A stretch of DNA of 64,000 nucleotides. Source: P52-10 sp041397365. GTDB taxonomy: Bacteria > Pseudomonadota > Alphaproteobacteria > Rhizobiales > Xanthobacteraceae. The position numbers and the translations under genes were made by a program. The stretch is taken from positions 372,001 through 436,000 of the forward strand of contig JAWKWT010000001.1 of the NCBI GenBank assembly GCA_041397365.1. Direction: 5' to 3'. Every line of letters starts with the position of its first letter. Position 1 is the stretch's first letter. The notes under the pieces were generated by a model that was not told the DNA's origin, did no database searches, and saw nothing but the letters and a program-made list of their open reading frames with translations. Below are positions 45,397 to 56,584 of this stretch, piece by piece.

Positions 45397-45783
45397 CTAT
45401 GGCGGCGAGGCGTCGAAGGCGGCCACAAGGTGCCTCGGCGGAAGGTTCGGCGCGACCAGCATGGCGTCGAAGCGGAATTCGTGCTGCGCAAGTTCAGGAT
45501 TCGCGGCGAGCCAGGCTTCGGCACAGGCGACGATGCGCTGCCGCTGGCGCGGCGTCACCGAATAGGCCGCGTCGTCAAGCGTCGCGCGCGCTTTCACCTC
45601 GATGAAGGCGATCAATCCCCGATGCTCGGCGATGATATCGATTTCTCCCGCACGCGAGCGAAAGCGGCGTGCGAGAATGCGATAGCCTTTCGCGAGCAGC
45701 CAGTCGGCGCAGCTTCTTTCGGCGGAAACGCCCGTGTTGAACGCGGCGACGCGCTTCGGCGCGGGCGGGTCAGTCTTGCTCAT
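45397..45783 (-). CDS. YraN family (UPF0102) nuclease-like protein
   Basis: YraN-family proteins have a restriction-endonuclease-like fold; their role is unknown. The 128-residue protein has AAFNTGVSAERSCADWLLAKGYRILARRFRSRAGEIDIIAEHRGLIAFIEVKARA, with the Asp, Glu and ExK motif. It overlaps the 3' end of rsmI by 14 bases and is probably co-transcribed with it. Length is normal. Confidence 0.93.
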   Translation of the reverse strand: MSKTDPPAPKRVAAFNTGVSAERSCADWLLAKGYRILARRFRSRAGEIDIIAEHRGLIAFIEVKARATLDDAAYSVTPRQRQRIVACAEAWLAANPELAQHEFRFDAMLVAPNLPPRHLVAAFDASPP

Positions 45784-46713
45784 GCGGTCGCGCGCTTTTC
45801 GAAAGCTCCAGCGCGCGTGCGTAGACCTCGCGCTTCGGCCGCCCGGACAGTTCGGCCGCGGTGGCGACCGCGTCCTTGACGCTCTGCGTCCGCAGCGCGT
45901 TGCGCAAGAGATCGTCGAGGTCGACCGCGCTCATGCGCTGCGCGTCCGCTGCGGGCGGGCCGACGACGATCACGAATTCGCCGCGCGTCTCAAGGCCATC
46001 GGCCTCCGCCGCGAGCTGCGGCAAGAGTCCGCGGCGGCACTCCTCATGCAGCTTGGTGAGTTCGCGGCAGATGGCGGCCTCGCGTGCGCCGAAGGCGGCG
46101 CTAAGATCGCGCAGCGTGTCGGCGAGCCGCGTGCCGCTCTCGAACAGCACCAGCGTCGCGTCGATGGCGACGAGATCTTTGAGGCGGTTGCGGCGCGCGC
46201 CTTCCTTCGGCGGCAGAAATCCCTCGAAATAGAAGCGGTCGGTCGGCAGCGCCGCGACGCTCAGCGCCGCCAGCACCGAGGACGCGCCGGGGACGACCGT
46301 CACCGCATGTCCGGCGGCCGACGCCTCGCGCACCAGCTTGAAGCCCGGATCGGAGATCAGGGCGTGCCGGCGTCCGACACCAGCGCGATCGCCGCCCCGC
46401 CCGCCAGCCTTTCGAGAAGTTTCGGCCGCGCGGCTTGGGCGTTGTGGTCGTGATAGGGCGTGAGCGGCGTCGCGATCACGAAGCGGTCGAGCAGTTTCCG
46501 CGTCACCCGCGAATCCTCGCAGGCGATCGCATCCGCGCCCGCCAGCGTTTCCAGCGCGCGCAAGGTGATGTCGCCGAGGTTCCCGATCGGCGTCGCCACC
46601 AGATACAGGCCCGGCTTCGGCCGACCGGCCGGCAGGACATGTCCCGCCAGCGAAAAGGTACGCTGCCGGTCTTTTTGCGGAGATGGGGGATGATCTGGAT
46701 GGGTGGAACGCAT
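45770..46713 (-). CDS. rsmI: 16S rRNA 2'-O-methyltransferase RsmI (one frameshift)
   Basis: RsmI methylates the ribose of C1402 in 16S rRNA. The N-terminal frame (from 46713) has GLYLVATPIGNLGDITLRALETLAGADAIACEDSRVTRKLLDR and AALVSDAGTP. The C-terminal frame (to 45770) continues with LISDPGFKLVREASAAGHAVTVVPGASSVLAALSVAALPTDRFYFEGFLPPK. They meet at about 46361, where one base is missing in GGCACGCCCTGATC; restoring it gives SDAGTPLISDPG without a gap. A roughly 25-residue extension precedes the family start. It is divergent from the LpoA-like gene. Confidence 0.92.
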
Positions 46714-46913
46714 CCGGCCACATTATCCGCCGGAAACGTCCGCGTCATGGGCCGGAAGGCGGCAGTTGTTGTTCCGGCACGATTTCGCTCGCCATAAGGC
46801 TTGTGGCTTGGTTAACCATTCGGCGACAATATGCTGGGATGGGTCGCTGTTTGGCCTGCTTGCGCAGGACAAGTGGCGCGGGCGGACAAGCCCGGTCCAA
46901 CGAAAGAGTCGGG

Positions 46914-48134
46914 ATGGTTGGTAAGCGAAACTTGTTTTCCCCCCTCGATGCGGTGACGCGGCGCGCGGCGCTCGGGCTGATCGCGGCCGCGCCGGTTGCC
47001 GGCTGCGCCGGCGTGCAGTCGAGCATTTCGGATTTTACCACCAACCTCACAGGCCCCGGCGCAACGCCGCCGCCGGCCGGGCCGCCGCAACAGCCGACCG
47101 CCGTCGGCACCGGCTCGATCCGCGTCGGCCTGATCCTGCCGATGTCCGGCTCCGGCAATGCCGGCGTTGCCGCTCAGTCGATGCGCAACGCCGCCGAACT
47201 CGCGCTGATCGAATTCCAGAATCCCAACATCCAGCTTCTGGTGAAGGACGATGGCGGCGGCCCGCAGGCCGCCCAACAGGCGTCGCAGCAGGCCATCGAC
47301 GAAGGCGCGGAGATCATTCTCGGGCCGCTGTTCGCCGCCGCCGTCCCTGCCGCCGCGCAAGCCGCCCGCGCGCGCAACGTCTCGATGATCGCATTCTCGA
47401 CCGATTCGAGCGTCGCCGGCCGCGGCGTCTATCTGCTGAGCTTCCTGCCCGAGTCGGATGTCGACCGAATCGTCAACTACACCGCCGGCACCGGCAAGCG
47501 GTCGTTCGCGGCGGTGCTGCCGGACAACGCCTATGGCAATGTCGTGGAAGCCGCGTTCCGCCAGGCGACGGCCCGCCGCAATGCGCGCGTGATCGCGCTG
47601 GAGCGTTACGGTGCGGATCGCGGCCAGATGCAGACGGCGGCGCGCAACGTCGCGCAGGCGCTGCCGCAGGCGGACGCGCTGTTGCTGGCCGATGATGGCG
47701 ACTCGCTGGCGGCGGTGACGGATTCCTTGACCGGCGCGGGGGCCAATCTGCGCAACGTCCAGCTTCTCGGCACCGGGCTGTGGGACAATCCGCGCGTGTT
47801 CTCCAACCCCGCGTTGCGCGGAGGACTGTTCGCCGCACCCGATCCGGCAGGCTTTCGCTCGTTCGCGGCGCGCTATCGCACCAAATTCGGTCAGGAGCCG
47901 GTGCGCACGGCGACACTCGCCTATGACGCCGTGGCGCTTGTCGCCGCGCTGGCGAAGACGCAGGGCGGCCAACGCTATACGCCGGACGTGTTGCAGAACC
48001 CGTCCGGTTTCGCCGGCATCGACGGCCTGTTCCGCTTCCGGGCCGATGGCACAAACGAGCGCGGCCTCGCGGTGATGCGTGTCGGCGGCAGCGGCGCGCA
48101 GGTGGCGGCGGCTGCGCCGCGAAGTTTTGTTTGA
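46914..48134 (+). CDS. LpoA-like penicillin-binding protein activator lipoprotein
   Basis: The 406-residue product is a lipoprotein with a periplasmic-binding-protein (type 1) fold, annotated in related genomes as a penicillin-binding protein activator (LpoA-like). The signal peptide ends in a lipobox (AAAPVAGC). A proline-rich linker is followed by IRVGLILPMSGSGNAGVAAQSMRNAAELAL, IILGPLFAAAVPAAAQAA, IAFSTDSSVAG, AAVLPDNAYGN and TATLAYDAVALVAAL. The alternative is a Leu-family ABC-transporter binding protein, but no permease or ATPase is nearby. Neighbours rsmI-yraN are typical for this family. ATG 46914 is chosen because the signal peptide begins there. Confidence 0.85.
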   Translation: MVGKRNLFSPLDAVTRRAALGLIAAAPVAGCAGVQSSISDFTTNLTGPGATPPPAGPPQQPTAVGTGSIRVGLILPMSGSGNAGVAAQSMRNAAELALIEFQNPNIQLLVKDDGGGPQAAQQASQQAIDEGAEIILGPLFAAAVPAAAQAARARNVSMIAFSTDSSVAGRGVYLLSFLPESDVDRIVNYTAGTGKRSFAAVLPDNAYGNVVEAAFRQATARRNARVIALERYGADRGQMQTAARNVAQALPQADALLLADDGDSLAAVTDSLTGAGANLRNVQLLGTGLWDNPRVFSNPALRGGLFAAPDPAGFRSFAARYRTKFGQEPVRTATLAYDAVALVAALAKTQGGQRYTPDVLQNPSGFAGIDGLFRFRADGTNERGLAVMRVGGSGAQVAAAAPRSFV

Positions 48135-48137
48135 TTA

Positions 48138-48190
48138 GAGCATGATCCCGAAAAGTGGAAACCGGTTTTCGGCAAAGATCATGCTCAAAC
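48138..48190 (+). repeat. Dispersed hairpin repeat, copy 3 (after the LpoA-like gene)
   Basis: GAGCATGATCCCGAAAAGTGG, then AAACCGGTTTTCGGCAAAGATCATGCTCAAAC. GAGCATGATC pairs with GATCATGCTC. It begins three bases after the stop at 48134, in the same orientation as the gene. Confidence 0.9.
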
Positions 48191-48237
48191 AAAAGAGATA
48201 AGCGGCGAGACTGATTTCAACGCAGTTGGATCAGTCT

Positions 48238-49392
48238 CTAAGCCGCGAGGTCGGCGACCACGGCGTCGAGCACCGGGAATCCCTCTTGCGTCACCCGCAC
48301 GCGGCCGTCGGCATCGACCACGATCGCGCCTTCCTCGCGCAACAGATCGATCCGGTTCTGATCGAGCGAGCGGCCCGCCAGCGCGCGATAACGCTGCGGG
48401 TCGATGCCTTCGCGCAGGCGAAGTCCCATCAGCAGATATTCGTCGGCGCGCTCCTCGCAATTCAGCGCATCGTCGACGATGACGCCGTGACCGAGCGTCT
48501 CGACCCGCATCAGCCATGATTCCGGCCGCTTCTCCGTCGCGGTCGCGCGGCGCACGCCCGCGATGTCGATGCGGCCATGCGCACCGGGGCCGATGCCGGC
48601 ATATTCGTCGCCGCGCCAATACACCAGATTGTGCCGGCATTCCGCGCCGGGGCGGGCGTGGTTGGAAATCTCATAGGCCGGCAGACCCAGCGCCGCGCAG
48701 ACCTCCTGCGTCACGTCGTAGAGAGTGCGGGCATTGCCTTCGTCGGGAATGACGAGCCTGCCCGCGGCGTGCAGCCCGGCGAACGGCGTGCCCTGCTCGA
48801 TGGTGAGCTGGTAGAGCGACAGGTGCTCGGCCGCTTCCGAGATCGCCAGCCGCAATTCGGCTTCCCAGGCTTGCGTGGTCTGTTCGGGGCGGGCGTAGAT
48901 CAGGTCGAACGAATAGCGGTCGAAGGCGCCGCGCGCGATCGCCACCGCCTCCAGCGCCTCGCGCGCGCTATGCAGCCGGCCGAGACCTTTGAGCGAGGCA
49001 TCGTCGAGCGCCTGCACGCCGAGCGACACGCGATTGACGCCGGCTGTGCGATAGCCCGCAAAGCGCGTCGCCTCGACGCTGGTCGGATTGGCTTCGAGCG
49101 AGACTTCGACATCGCGCGCGACCGACCAGTGCTTGCCGATCGCATCGAGGATCGCGCCGACCGTGCGTGGCTGCATCAGCGACGGCGTGCCGCCGCCGAG
49201 GAAGATCGACGACACGGTACGTCCCGGTATGCGCTCCGCCGTGGTTTCAATCTCGCGTGCAAAAGCCCGCGCGAAACGCTCCTCGTCGATCGCCGCATGG
49301 CGGACATGGCTGTTGAAGTCGCAATACGGGCACTTCGACAGGCAGAACGGCCAGTGCACATAGACGCCGAAGGCGTGTGTATCAGCGGGCAA
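48238..49392 (-). CDS. hemW: Radical SAM haem chaperone HemW
   Basis: HemW is a haem-binding radical SAM protein that delivers haem to membrane enzymes; it was formerly annotated as oxygen-independent coproporphyrinogen oxidase. The 384-residue protein has the 4Fe-4S motif CLSKCPYC (C17, C21, C24), GGGTPS, SLEANPTSVEA, NRVSLGVQALDD and YEISNHARPGAECRHNLVYWRG. The HNxxYW pattern of HemW is present. It overlaps the rdgB stop by 11 bases and is probably translated with it. Confidence 0.94.
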   Translation of the reverse strand: MPADTHAFGVYVHWPFCLSKCPYCDFNSHVRHAAIDEERFARAFAREIETTAERIPGRTVSSIFLGGGTPSLMQPRTVGAILDAIGKHWSVARDVEVSLEANPTSVEATRFAGYRTAGVNRVSLGVQALDDASLKGLGRLHSAREALEAVAIARGAFDRYSFDLIYARPEQTTQAWEAELRLAISEAAEHLSLYQLTIEQGTPFAGLHAAGRLVIPDEGNARTLYDVTQEVCAALGLPAYEISNHARPGAECRHNLVYWRGDEYAGIGPGAHGRIDIAGVRRATATEKRPESWLMRVETLGHGVIVDDALNCEERADEYLLMGLRLREGIDPQRYRALAGRSLDQNRIDLLREEGAIVVDADGRVRVTQEGFPVLDAVVADLAA

Positions 49393-50020
49393 GGCACATC
49401 TCCGCCAGTTTGACGAAAGCGCGGGCGCGGTGCGACAGGCCCATCCCGTGCGGGGGAAGGCCGTGCTTCTCCACCGACGTCATTTCGCCGAAGGTGCGGT
49501 CATGGCCGTCGGGCAGGAACGCCGGATCGTAGCCGAAGCCGGCGGTGCCGCGCGGCGGCCACACCATCTGCCCGTCGACGCGGGCCTCGACCTCCTCGCA
49601 ATGGCCGTCCGGCCAGGCGACGCAAAGCGCCGAGACGAAATGCGCCTTGCGTTGCGCGGGCTCGGTCGCGCCGCGCTCCTGCATCAGCCGCTCGATCCGC
49701 GCCATCGCGCCATTGAAATCCTTGGTCGGCCCGGCCCATCGCGCCGAGTGGATGCCCGGCTGTCCGGCCAGCGCCTCGACCACGAGGCCGGAATCGTCGG
49801 CGAAGGCCGGAAGTTTCGTCGCCTGTGCGGCCGCTTCCGCCTTGATGTGGGCGTTGGCGCGAAAACTGTCGCCGGTCTCGTCAGGCTCGGGCAGGCCAAG
49901 CTCGCCGGCCGAAACCGCCTCGACGCCATAGGGTGCGAGCAATTCCCGCATCTCGACGAGCTTGCCGGGATTGTGAGTCGCGATCACAAGGCGGCCTTCG
50001 ATTCGGCGATGCGCGCTCAT
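49382..50020 (-). CDS. rdgB: Non-canonical purine NTP pyrophosphatase RdgB
   Basis: RdgB (Ham1-like) hydrolyses dITP, ITP and XTP to keep them out of DNA. The 212-residue protein has ATHNPGKLVEMRELLAPYG, FADDSGLVVEALAGQPGIHSARW, GTAGFGYDPAFLPDG and SHRARAF. Length is normal. It lies between rph and hemW on the same strand, the usual rph-rdgB-hemW order, with a dispersed repeat upstream. Confidence 0.96.
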   Translation of the reverse strand: MSAHRRIEGRLVIATHNPGKLVEMRELLAPYGVEAVSAGELGLPEPDETGDSFRANAHIKAEAAAQATKLPAFADDSGLVVEALAGQPGIHSARWAGPTKDFNGAMARIERLMQERGATEPAQRKAHFVSALCVAWPDGHCEEVEARVDGQMVWPPRGTAGFGYDPAFLPDGHDRTFGEMTSVEKHGLPPHGMGLSHRARAFVKLAEMCLAR

Positions 50021-50056
50021 GGCTGCCTTTCTATCCGATTCGCCTTAGACATTCGC

Positions 50057-50103
50057 GCATGATCTGATCCGAAAACCGGTTCCCACTTTTCGGGATCATG
50101 CTC
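50057..50103 (-). repeat. Dispersed hairpin repeat, copy 4 (after rph)
   Basis: On the minus strand it reads GAGCATGATCCCGAAAAGTGG, GAACCGGTTTTCGGATCAGATCATGC. It begins three bases after the rph stop and lies between rph and rdgB. Confidence 0.9.
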
Positions 50104-50106
50104 CCG

Positions 50107-50824
50107 CTAGGCAATCGCCATTTTTTGAAGATCGCAGAGGCGCGAAATGCCCTTCTGCGCCAGTCCCATCAGCGCCAGGAACTCGTCCTGCGTGAAGGGA
50201 GTCTTCTCGGCCGTGCCCTGGATTTCGATGATCCGGCCGTCGCCGGTCATGACGAAATTGGCGTCGGTTTCGGCCTCCGAATCCTCGGCGTAATCGAGGT
50301 CGAGCACCGGCGTTCCGTTGTAGATGCCGCAGGAGACGGCGGCGACATGGTCGCGCAGCACGTTGCCACCCTTGAGCATGTTGCGCACCTTCATCCAGTT
50401 CAGGCAGTCGGCCAGCGCCACCCATGCGCCGGTGATCGAGGCGGTGCGGGTGCCGCCATCGGCTTGCAGCACGTCGCAATCCACCGTGATCTGCCGCTCG
50501 CCGAGCGCGACCAGATCGACCGCCGTGCGCAGCGCGCGGCCGATCAGGCGCTGGATTTCAGACCGTGCGGCCGTTCTGCTTGCCGGCGCTGGCCTCGCGC
50601 CGCGTCCGTTGCAGCGTCGCGCGCGGCAGCATGCCGTATTCGGCCGTGACCCAGCCGCGTCCCTGTCCCTTCAGCCAGGGCGGCAGCCTGTCCTCCAGCG
50701 TCGCCGTCACCAGCACATGGGTTTCCCCGAACTTCACCAGGCACGAGCCCTCGGCATATTTGACGACGCCCCGTTCCAGCGTCACGGCGCGCAATTCGTC
50801 AGGCGCACGGCGGCTTGGCCGCAT
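50107..50824 (-). CDS. rph: Ribonuclease PH (one frameshift)
   Basis: RNase PH is a phosphorolytic 3'-5' exonuclease that matures tRNA 3' ends. The N-terminal frame from ATG 50824 has MRPSRRAPDELRAVTLERG, SCLVKFGETHVLVTATLE and GWVTAEYGMLPRAT. The C-terminal frame (to 50107) has VDCDVLQADGGTRTASITGAWVAL, AAVSCGIY and NFVMTGDGRIIEIQGTAEKTPF. They join near 50560 at an extra base in GTCTGAAATCCAG; removing it gives RTVEIQRLIGR and restores the protein. It is divergent from hrcA. Confidence 0.93.
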
Positions 50825-50872
50825 GAAAATTCTCCGCAAATCGAGTTGGTTCGGCGCGCTTTTAGAGGGTTT

Positions 50873-50915
50873 TCGAGCGAAGTGGAAACCGGTTCGCGTG
50901 AAGAAAACACGACAA
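50873..50915 (+). repeat. Second repeat type between rph and hrcA
   Basis: GAGCGAAGTGGAAACCGG, TTCGCGTGAAGAAAACACG is a different short element sharing the GTGGAAACCGGTT core with the main repeat. From memory a similar sequence is dispersed in Bradyrhizobium-type genomes. Only one copy was seen in this window. Confidence 0.5.
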
Positions 50916-51013
50916 ATAAAAAATCGCGGCGGCCCGGCGCGGCAAGGGGAGCAGACCTCCCATCGCCACCGCACGCTTGAAACCGCCCCCCAAGATGGAC
51001 AATTCTGGCGCGA

Positions 51014-52116
51014 ATGGAGGCCGAATTGCCGGGAAACGACCAGAAATCGCAACTGATTACGCCCTTGGCGGGTCTGGCGCAGCTCAATGAGCGCTCGCGC
51101 GACATTTTTCGGCAGATCGTCGAGAGCTATCTGGCGACCGGGGAGCCGGTCGGCTCGCGCAACATCTCGCGGCTGATTACGCTGCCGCTGTCGCCGGCCT
51201 CGGTGCGCAACGTGATGTCGGATCTGGAGCAGCTCGGGCTGATCTACGCGCCGCACACCTCCGCCGGACGGCTGCCGACCGAACTCGGCCTGCGCTTTTT
51301 CGTCGACGCGCTGATGCAGGTGGGCGACCTCACCGAGGCCGAGCGCCAGTCGATCCAGTCGCAGCTCGCCTCCGTCGGGCATGCGCAGTCGGTCGAGGCC
51401 GCGCTCAGCGAGGCGATGACGCGGCTCTCGGGGCTGACGCGCGCGGCCGCCGTGGTGCTGACGGCCAAATCCAATGTCCGGCTGAAGCATATCGAGTTCG
51501 TCCGCCTGGAGCCGGAGCGGGCGCTGGTGGTGCTGGTCGCCGAGGACGGGCAGGTGGAGAACCGGGTGTTGCCGCTTCCGCCCGGCGTGCCGATGTCGGC
51601 GCTCACCGAAGCGTCGAATTTCCTCAACGCGCGGATTCGCGGCCGTACGCTGGCAGATGCGCGAACCGAACTCGAGCAGGCGATCGCGGCCAGCCGCAAC
51701 GAACTCGACCAGCTCACCCAGAAGGTGATCGCGGCCGGCCTTGCGAGCTGGTCCGGCGGTGACGGCGACGACCGGCAATTGATCGTGCGCGGCCACGCCA
51801 ATCTGCTCGACGACCTGCATGCGATGGATGATCTGGAACGCGTGCGGCTGCTGTTCGACGATCTCGAAGCCAAGCGCGGCGTGATGGACCTGCTCGGGCG
51901 GGCGGAGCAGGCCGACGGCGTGCGCATCTTCATCGGCTCGGAAAACAAGCTGTTCTCGCTGTCCGGCTCGTCCACCATCGTCGCGCCCTATCGCGACAGC
52001 GCCGGCATGTCGTCGGCGTGCTCGGCGTGATCGGGCCGACGCGGCTGAATTATGCGCGCGTGATCCTGACGGTCGATTACGCCGCGCGCATTGTCAGCCG
52101 TCTGATCGGCGGCTGA
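51014..52116 (+). CDS. hrcA: Heat-inducible transcription repressor HrcA (frameshift near 3' end)
   Basis: HrcA represses chaperonin genes by binding CIRCE and is reactivated by GroE. The main frame has LNERSRDIFRQIVESYLATGEPVGSRNISRL (winged helix), PASVRNVMSDLEQLGLIYAPHTSAGRLPTELGLRFFVD and the C-terminal RIFIGSENKLFSLSGSSTIVAPY. Near 52006 a base is missing after GCCGGC; the other frame then reads VVGVLGVIGPTRLNYARVILTVDYAARIVSRLIGG and stops at 52116. No CIRCE is seen around the heat-shock genes here. CTTGAAA at 50976 is a possible RpoH -35 element. Confidence 0.93.
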
Positions 52117-52122
52117 CGCGGT

Positions 52123-52525
52123 TCATCGCGCGGGCGGAGCCTCGGGCCATTCAGGAATGTGATCGTTCGGATCGTACCAGGACGCCCCGTCGGAGCGCCA
52201 GATATGCATCTCGGCTCGTTCCTTTTTACATCCGTATCCAGGCAGCCCATCCGCAGATTGACCTTGTCCTTACGTGGCGGTCGGTCATCAACTGCGAGCC
52301 GCACCGCGTGCAGAAAATTCGGAATTTCCCCGGCGAGGACTCGAATTTGCCGAGCAGCTCTTCGCCGCTGGTCCATGAAAACCTGTCGCGCGGCACGCCC
52401 GCGAGTGAGGAAAAAGCCGCGCCATGCGCCTTGCGGCAGGACTCGCAATGGCAATGGAGGATCGGCCCGAGCGGTGCATCGACCCTGTAGGAGACGCCAC
52501 CACACAGACAGCTTCCGCTCAGCAC
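52123..52525 (-). CDS. GFA-family (glutathione-dependent formaldehyde-activating enzyme-like) protein, frame broken
   Basis: This is a small zinc-binding GFA/CENP-V fold protein. The N-terminal frame (from 52525) has SGSCLCGGVSYRVDAPLGPILHCHCESCRKAHGAAFSS, with the CxC and CHCxxC zinc ligands, and FRIFCTRCGSQLM. Downstream the coding continues in other frames: DKVNLRMGCLDTD and then AEMHIWRSDGASWYDPNDHIPEWPEAPPAR ending at 52123. At least two indels (near 52270 and 52215) separate these parts. The substrate of this subfamily is unknown. It lies opposite to, and between, hrcA and grpE. Confidence 0.75.
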
Positions 52526-52681
52526 GAGACGCCCTCAATTCAGGTTGAATCTGCCGTCGATTATGCGAACCGTGCGGTTCGTGGTCAATTGCCTGCGGCA
52601 CGAGTGGCTCGCGCAATCTTGATTTTCTGCCTCAAACCCACGATATGCCGCCGGAGGAACAGAGTGCTGGGATTTGAGTGA

Positions 52682-53305
52682 ATGACTGACGATAACGGAC
52701 AGAAGGACGCGCCGGACGCAGCTGGGCAGGACGGCCAGCCGCAGGTCTCGCAGCCGAAAATGTCGAAGCCCTACATCATGCCGGACGATCCGGAGGAAGG
52801 CTCGCCCTGAGGCGCTCGCCGGAGCTGGTCGAGGCGAAGGACCGGACGCTGCGCACGCTGGCCGAGATGGAAAATCTCCGCCGCCGCACGGCTAAGGAAG
52901 TCAGCGACGCGCGGGCCTATGGCATCACCGCCTTGCGCGCGACGTGCTCGACATCGCCGACACCCAGCGCGCGCTCGATGCGGTGCCTGCCGAGATCAAG
53001 GCGAACGCCGATCCGGGCCTCAAGGGATTGCCGAGGGCGTCGAACTCACCGAGCGGTCGCTGCTCAATACGCTGGAAAAGAACGGCGTGACCAAGTTCGA
53101 TCCGGTCGGCGAAAGGTTCGATCCGAATTTCCAGCAGGCGATGTTCGAGGTGCCCGATCCGTCGGTGCCGGCCGGCACCGTGGTGCAGGTGGTGCAGACC
53201 GGCTTCAAGATCGGCGAGCGTATCCTGCGGCCGGCTCTGGTCGGTGTGGCCAAGGGCGGCGCGAAGGCGGCGCCCGGCGGCGAAGGGACCGACAGGTCGG
53301 CCTGA
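52682..53305 (+). CDS. grpE: Nucleotide exchange factor GrpE (frame broken)
   Basis: GrpE releases ADP from DnaK. ATG 52682 opens with an acidic, Gln/Pro-rich N-terminus (MTDDNGQKDAPDAAGQDG). Family motifs follow in changing frames: KDRTLRTLAEMENLRRRTAKEVSDARAYG, DVLDIAD, then an intact 3' part with TERSLLNTLEKNGVTKFDPVGERFDPNFQQAMFEVPDPSVPAGTVVQVVQTGFKIGERILRPALVGVAKG. At least four indels lie near 52809, 52826, 52937 and 53028. Correcting them gives a normal GrpE of about 207 residues. It precedes dnaK and dnaJ. Confidence 0.87.
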
Positions 53306-53308
53306 CGC

Positions 53309-53410
53309 CGTCATGCTCCGCGTAAGCGGAGTATCCAGTACTCCGTGTCAGGAGGGAGTTTCCCTTACATCCGCTCCGCCGTACTGGGTCCCCGCTTTCG
53401 CGGGGACGAC
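53309..53410 (+). repeat. Structured repeat downstream of grpE
   Basis: CTCCGCGTAAGCGGAG (53317-53332) and GTCCCCGCTTTCGCGGGGAC (53388-53407) are strong hairpins, and CCAGTAC/GTACTGG pairs across the middle. It starts a few bases after the grpE stop. The 3' half (CTGGGTCCCCGCTTTCGCGGGGAC) resembles a repeat I know from Bradyrhizobium-type genomes. It may terminate grpE. Confidence 0.65.
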
Positions 53411-53435
53411 GGCTCAAATTGAGCGCGCCCCAGTC

Positions 53436-54393
53436 CTACCTTTTGTCGATGCCGTCGCGCACGGCGCGGAAGCGCCCGAACGCCTCCGGCCATTCCTCGC
53501 GGTTGGAGCCTGCGATGATCCGCAGCGCCGTGCCGCCGCCGAAGCGCAGCCACCGCACGACATTGATCGGCTTGTTCTCCTGACGCTGAAACCTTCCATC
53601 CGCGTCTCAGCCGGCCGTGCCACCGATGCGCATCGGCTCGAGCTGACCACGCGCCCGTCGCGGATGCCGGGGACGGTGGAGAGCAGCGCGCGCGCGAAGC
53701 GGTCGCGCGCGTCGGGATGGTCGGCCGATCCGCGGATCACGGCGACCAGAACGGGCGCGCCTGCCAGCACCGCCTCCTCGTCGCTGTCGGTGAGCATGAC
53801 GGCTGCGCCAGGCACCAGCGTCCGCACCGTCTTGAAGTCCGGACATGTCGGACACCTTGAACGGCATCAGGCTCTGAGCTGCTCGGGCCGGCACCTCCGC
53901 GCGGAAGGTGGTCGAGGCCAGCATCTGGTGGATCACCGGATCGGGATAGGCCTTGGCGGCTTCTTTCGGGATATCGACGGCGACATAGCCGGAGATCTTG
54001 CCGTCCGAGACGATGATGGCGATGCGGCTGTTGTCCGGGCCGCTGTTCGGCCCGCCGGCACGGCTGAGATAGGCCTTGCCGGCGGCGGTCGTGAAAGCTT
54101 TCGGCCTTTTCCATCGCGGTCGGCATCGGCTTGCCGTCGCGGACGGCGGAATCGATCGATTCGAACGCCGACGGCGGCAGTTCGCGGAAACTGACGATCA
54201 GATTGTTGGCCGGGTTCTCGAACCCCATGGCGCCCTTCATCGGCACGACGCCGTCCGGCGGCACGAGGCCGATGCGCGAGCCTTTCGGATAGACCGGCTC
54301 GCTGGCGGACGCCGGGCCAGTTGCGCAGGCGAGCCCCAGCAGGAAAAACGCCAGCAACGGCAGTCGTCCAAAACTCATGCGGGAAATATTCAT
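53436..54393 (-). CDS. Secreted hypothetical protein (frame broken)
   Basis: I cannot assign a function. ATG 54393 (or 54378) starts a signal peptide (MSFGRLPLLAFFLLGLACATGPASA), then EPVYPKGSRIGLVPPDGVVPMKGAMGFENPANNLIVSFRELPPSAFESID. The coding sequence then moves through other frames: DGKISGYVAVDIPKEA, VIHQMLASTTFRAEVPA, VRTLVPGAAVMLTDSDEEAVLAGAPVLVAVIRGSADHPDARDRFARALLSTVPGIRDGR, and finally INVVRWLRFGGGTALRIIAGSNREEWPEAFGRFRAVRDGIDKR, ending at TAG 53436. At least three indels occur. The total of about 318 codons reads as a beta-rich periplasmic protein conserved between grpE and dnaK in relatives, as far as I recall. Confidence 0.68.
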
Positions 54394-54489
54394 GCGTGAG
54401 GGGTTTTCTCCGATCATTGCCTCAGCCTCGGATGTTAACCCGCCCCGGCGGCCGGCGGAAAGACCGGTCGCGAATTCGTGACCAAATCA

Positions 54490-54519
54490 CTTGCGGCTTT
54501 GGTTGGCTCACTTATATCT
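54490..54519 (+). promoter_or_regulatory. RpoH (sigma-32)-like promoter of dnaK
   Basis: CTTG at 54490, exactly 17 bases, then CTTATAT at 54511 matches the alphaproteobacterial RpoH consensus CTTG-N17-CYTATNT. Transcription would start near 54525, about 130 bp before the dnaK ATG. Confidence 0.72.
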
Positions 54520-54655
54520 CCCGCGAGCGTTCCGCTGACCGGGGCGCAGTGAGACAATGGGGGCCGGACAGAACGCGGCGCGGGCGTTTCCCCGCAAGGC
54601 GTTCTCGGGTGCCTGAAGGGCCCGGCTGGCTCGCCGCATAGAAAGGGTTACGACC

Positions 54656-56567
<1,912 letters not shown>

Positions 56568-56584
56568 GCGGACGAGAGCTGATG

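Noticed and set aside
46914..48134. Branched-chain amino acid ABC-transporter binding protein
   Set aside because: The fold is shared, but the lipobox, the linker and the rsmI-yraN context, with no permease or ATPase genes, favour an LpoA-like activator.
50825..51013. A CIRCE operator upstream of hrcA
   Set aside because: No TTAGCACTC/GAGTGCTAA inverted repeat is present; only a CTTGAAA and a repeat-like segment were found.
52682..54393. True pseudogenisation of grpE and neighbours
   Set aside because: Correcting single bases restores full conserved sequence, and dnaK and hrcA nearby show the same type of error, so gene decay is unlikely.
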